Positions 63,546 through 64,000 of a DNA stretch of 64,000 bases are shown one piece after another; the first letter of the stretch is position 1; every line of letters starts with the position of its first letter. The notes under the pieces were generated by a model, which did no database searches, was not told the DNA's origin, and was given only the letters and a program-made list of their open reading frames with translations. The translations under genes and the position numbers were made by a program. Origin of the DNA: Zoroaster sp. YZ-2022 (lineage: Eukaryota; Echinodermata; Asteroidea; Forcipulatida; Zoroasteridae); contig CM055837.1 in assembly GCA_029582265.1 (NCBI GenBank), positions 10,677,926 to 10,741,925 of the forward strand, given 5' to 3'.

Positions 63546-64000
63546 AGACCTCCCGACATGTACGAATTTTTTTTTTCACCCATTTTACGCTTTTACGCTT
63601 TTATTCTTCATTTCTACGATTTTTGACAATGCCGTTTTTAAAGTTTTTTTTAAAAATCTTTTTTAATTTGTTATTTTTTTATTTCGCACGCCATAGGCCG
63701 TGCAAGTCTCATGGGCGAGACTTAACACAGTCTATTGCTGTGTGGTCTGTTGTTCCCGGTCGTGCGGTCCGCATAATCGCATTCACTGTAATACGTTTGA
63801 TCTCTGAAGGGCAAAGGAGGGACTGTCAACTAGTTTATGAATAGATGACGTGTGTGCAAACTGATACTCTGTGGAAGCGTGGCTTCTGTACACACGATAT
63901 GTATGCAGACTGTACACATACCTGTGTGCATTGCGACACGCAACACAATGACTACCGGCTTGAAGAAAGTACTATTTTTGAAAACTGAATGTTGGGAAGT
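63546..64000. other. Unassigned stretch, possible transposon left end
   Basis: CAGACCTCCCGACATGTACG followed by a T-rich run and repeated TTTTACGCTT words looks like the beginning of a DNA transposon continuing past the window. No second end can be seen. Confidence 0.35.

Overview
This is a window of animal genomic DNA. It has spliced genes with GT-AG introns, dense dispersed repeats, tRNA-type SINEs and many short inverted-repeat transposons. The gene content and repeat style (very frequent TACATGTA words, foldback elements, a SINE with a tRNA-like head) suggest a marine invertebrate deuterostome, possibly an echinoderm. That assignment is an inference and the species cannot be named from the sequence.

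Layout. Positions 1-19929 hold no exon I could recognise and are packed with repeats: an (ATT)n tract, a PIF/Harbinger-like element at 3364-4402, a 2.3 kb minisatellite at 5640-7995, and several families of TTAA-flanked mini-elements. Positions 19930-35053 (+) carry the last 13 exons I can find of a DDX10-type DEAD-box RNA helicase. They run from the TPGR motif to the stop codon, 857 residues in one continuous reading frame; the N-terminal part (Q motif, Walker A) lies upstream or was not recognised. Positions 38275-48691 (+) carry a complete seven-exon gene for a secreted astacin metalloprotease (471 aa) whose catalytic domain is followed directly by one kringle domain. Its introns hold Tc1-like elements, a broken Gypsy LTR retrotransposon with an SGNH-hydrolase-like ORF, and SINEs. 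Positions 51178-53305 (-) carry a complete three-exon LYRM2 gene (86 aa), convergent with the astacin gene. About 1.06 kb away, divergently, an ATG-containing exon at 54368 (+) probably starts another gene of unknown identity. A further exon candidate of uncertain strand lies at 63273-63360.

The genes do not form one pathway. DDX10 acts in nucleolar ribosome biogenesis, LYRM2 in mitochondrial assembly and the astacin outside the cell.

Four things merit a second look. (1) The DDX10 intron before the exon at 23597 contains about 20 tandem 77-bp copies of that exon's own splice-acceptor junction, exactly in register with the real one. (2) The astacin-kringle domain combination. (3) Several unrelated mini-elements share TTAA target sites and CCCTCCTA or CCCTAAC ends but have different interiors, often tandemly repeated. 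(4) Two elements of about 0.6 and 0.8 kb share CAGRGATGCCAST ends and are flanked by perfect 6-bp duplications.
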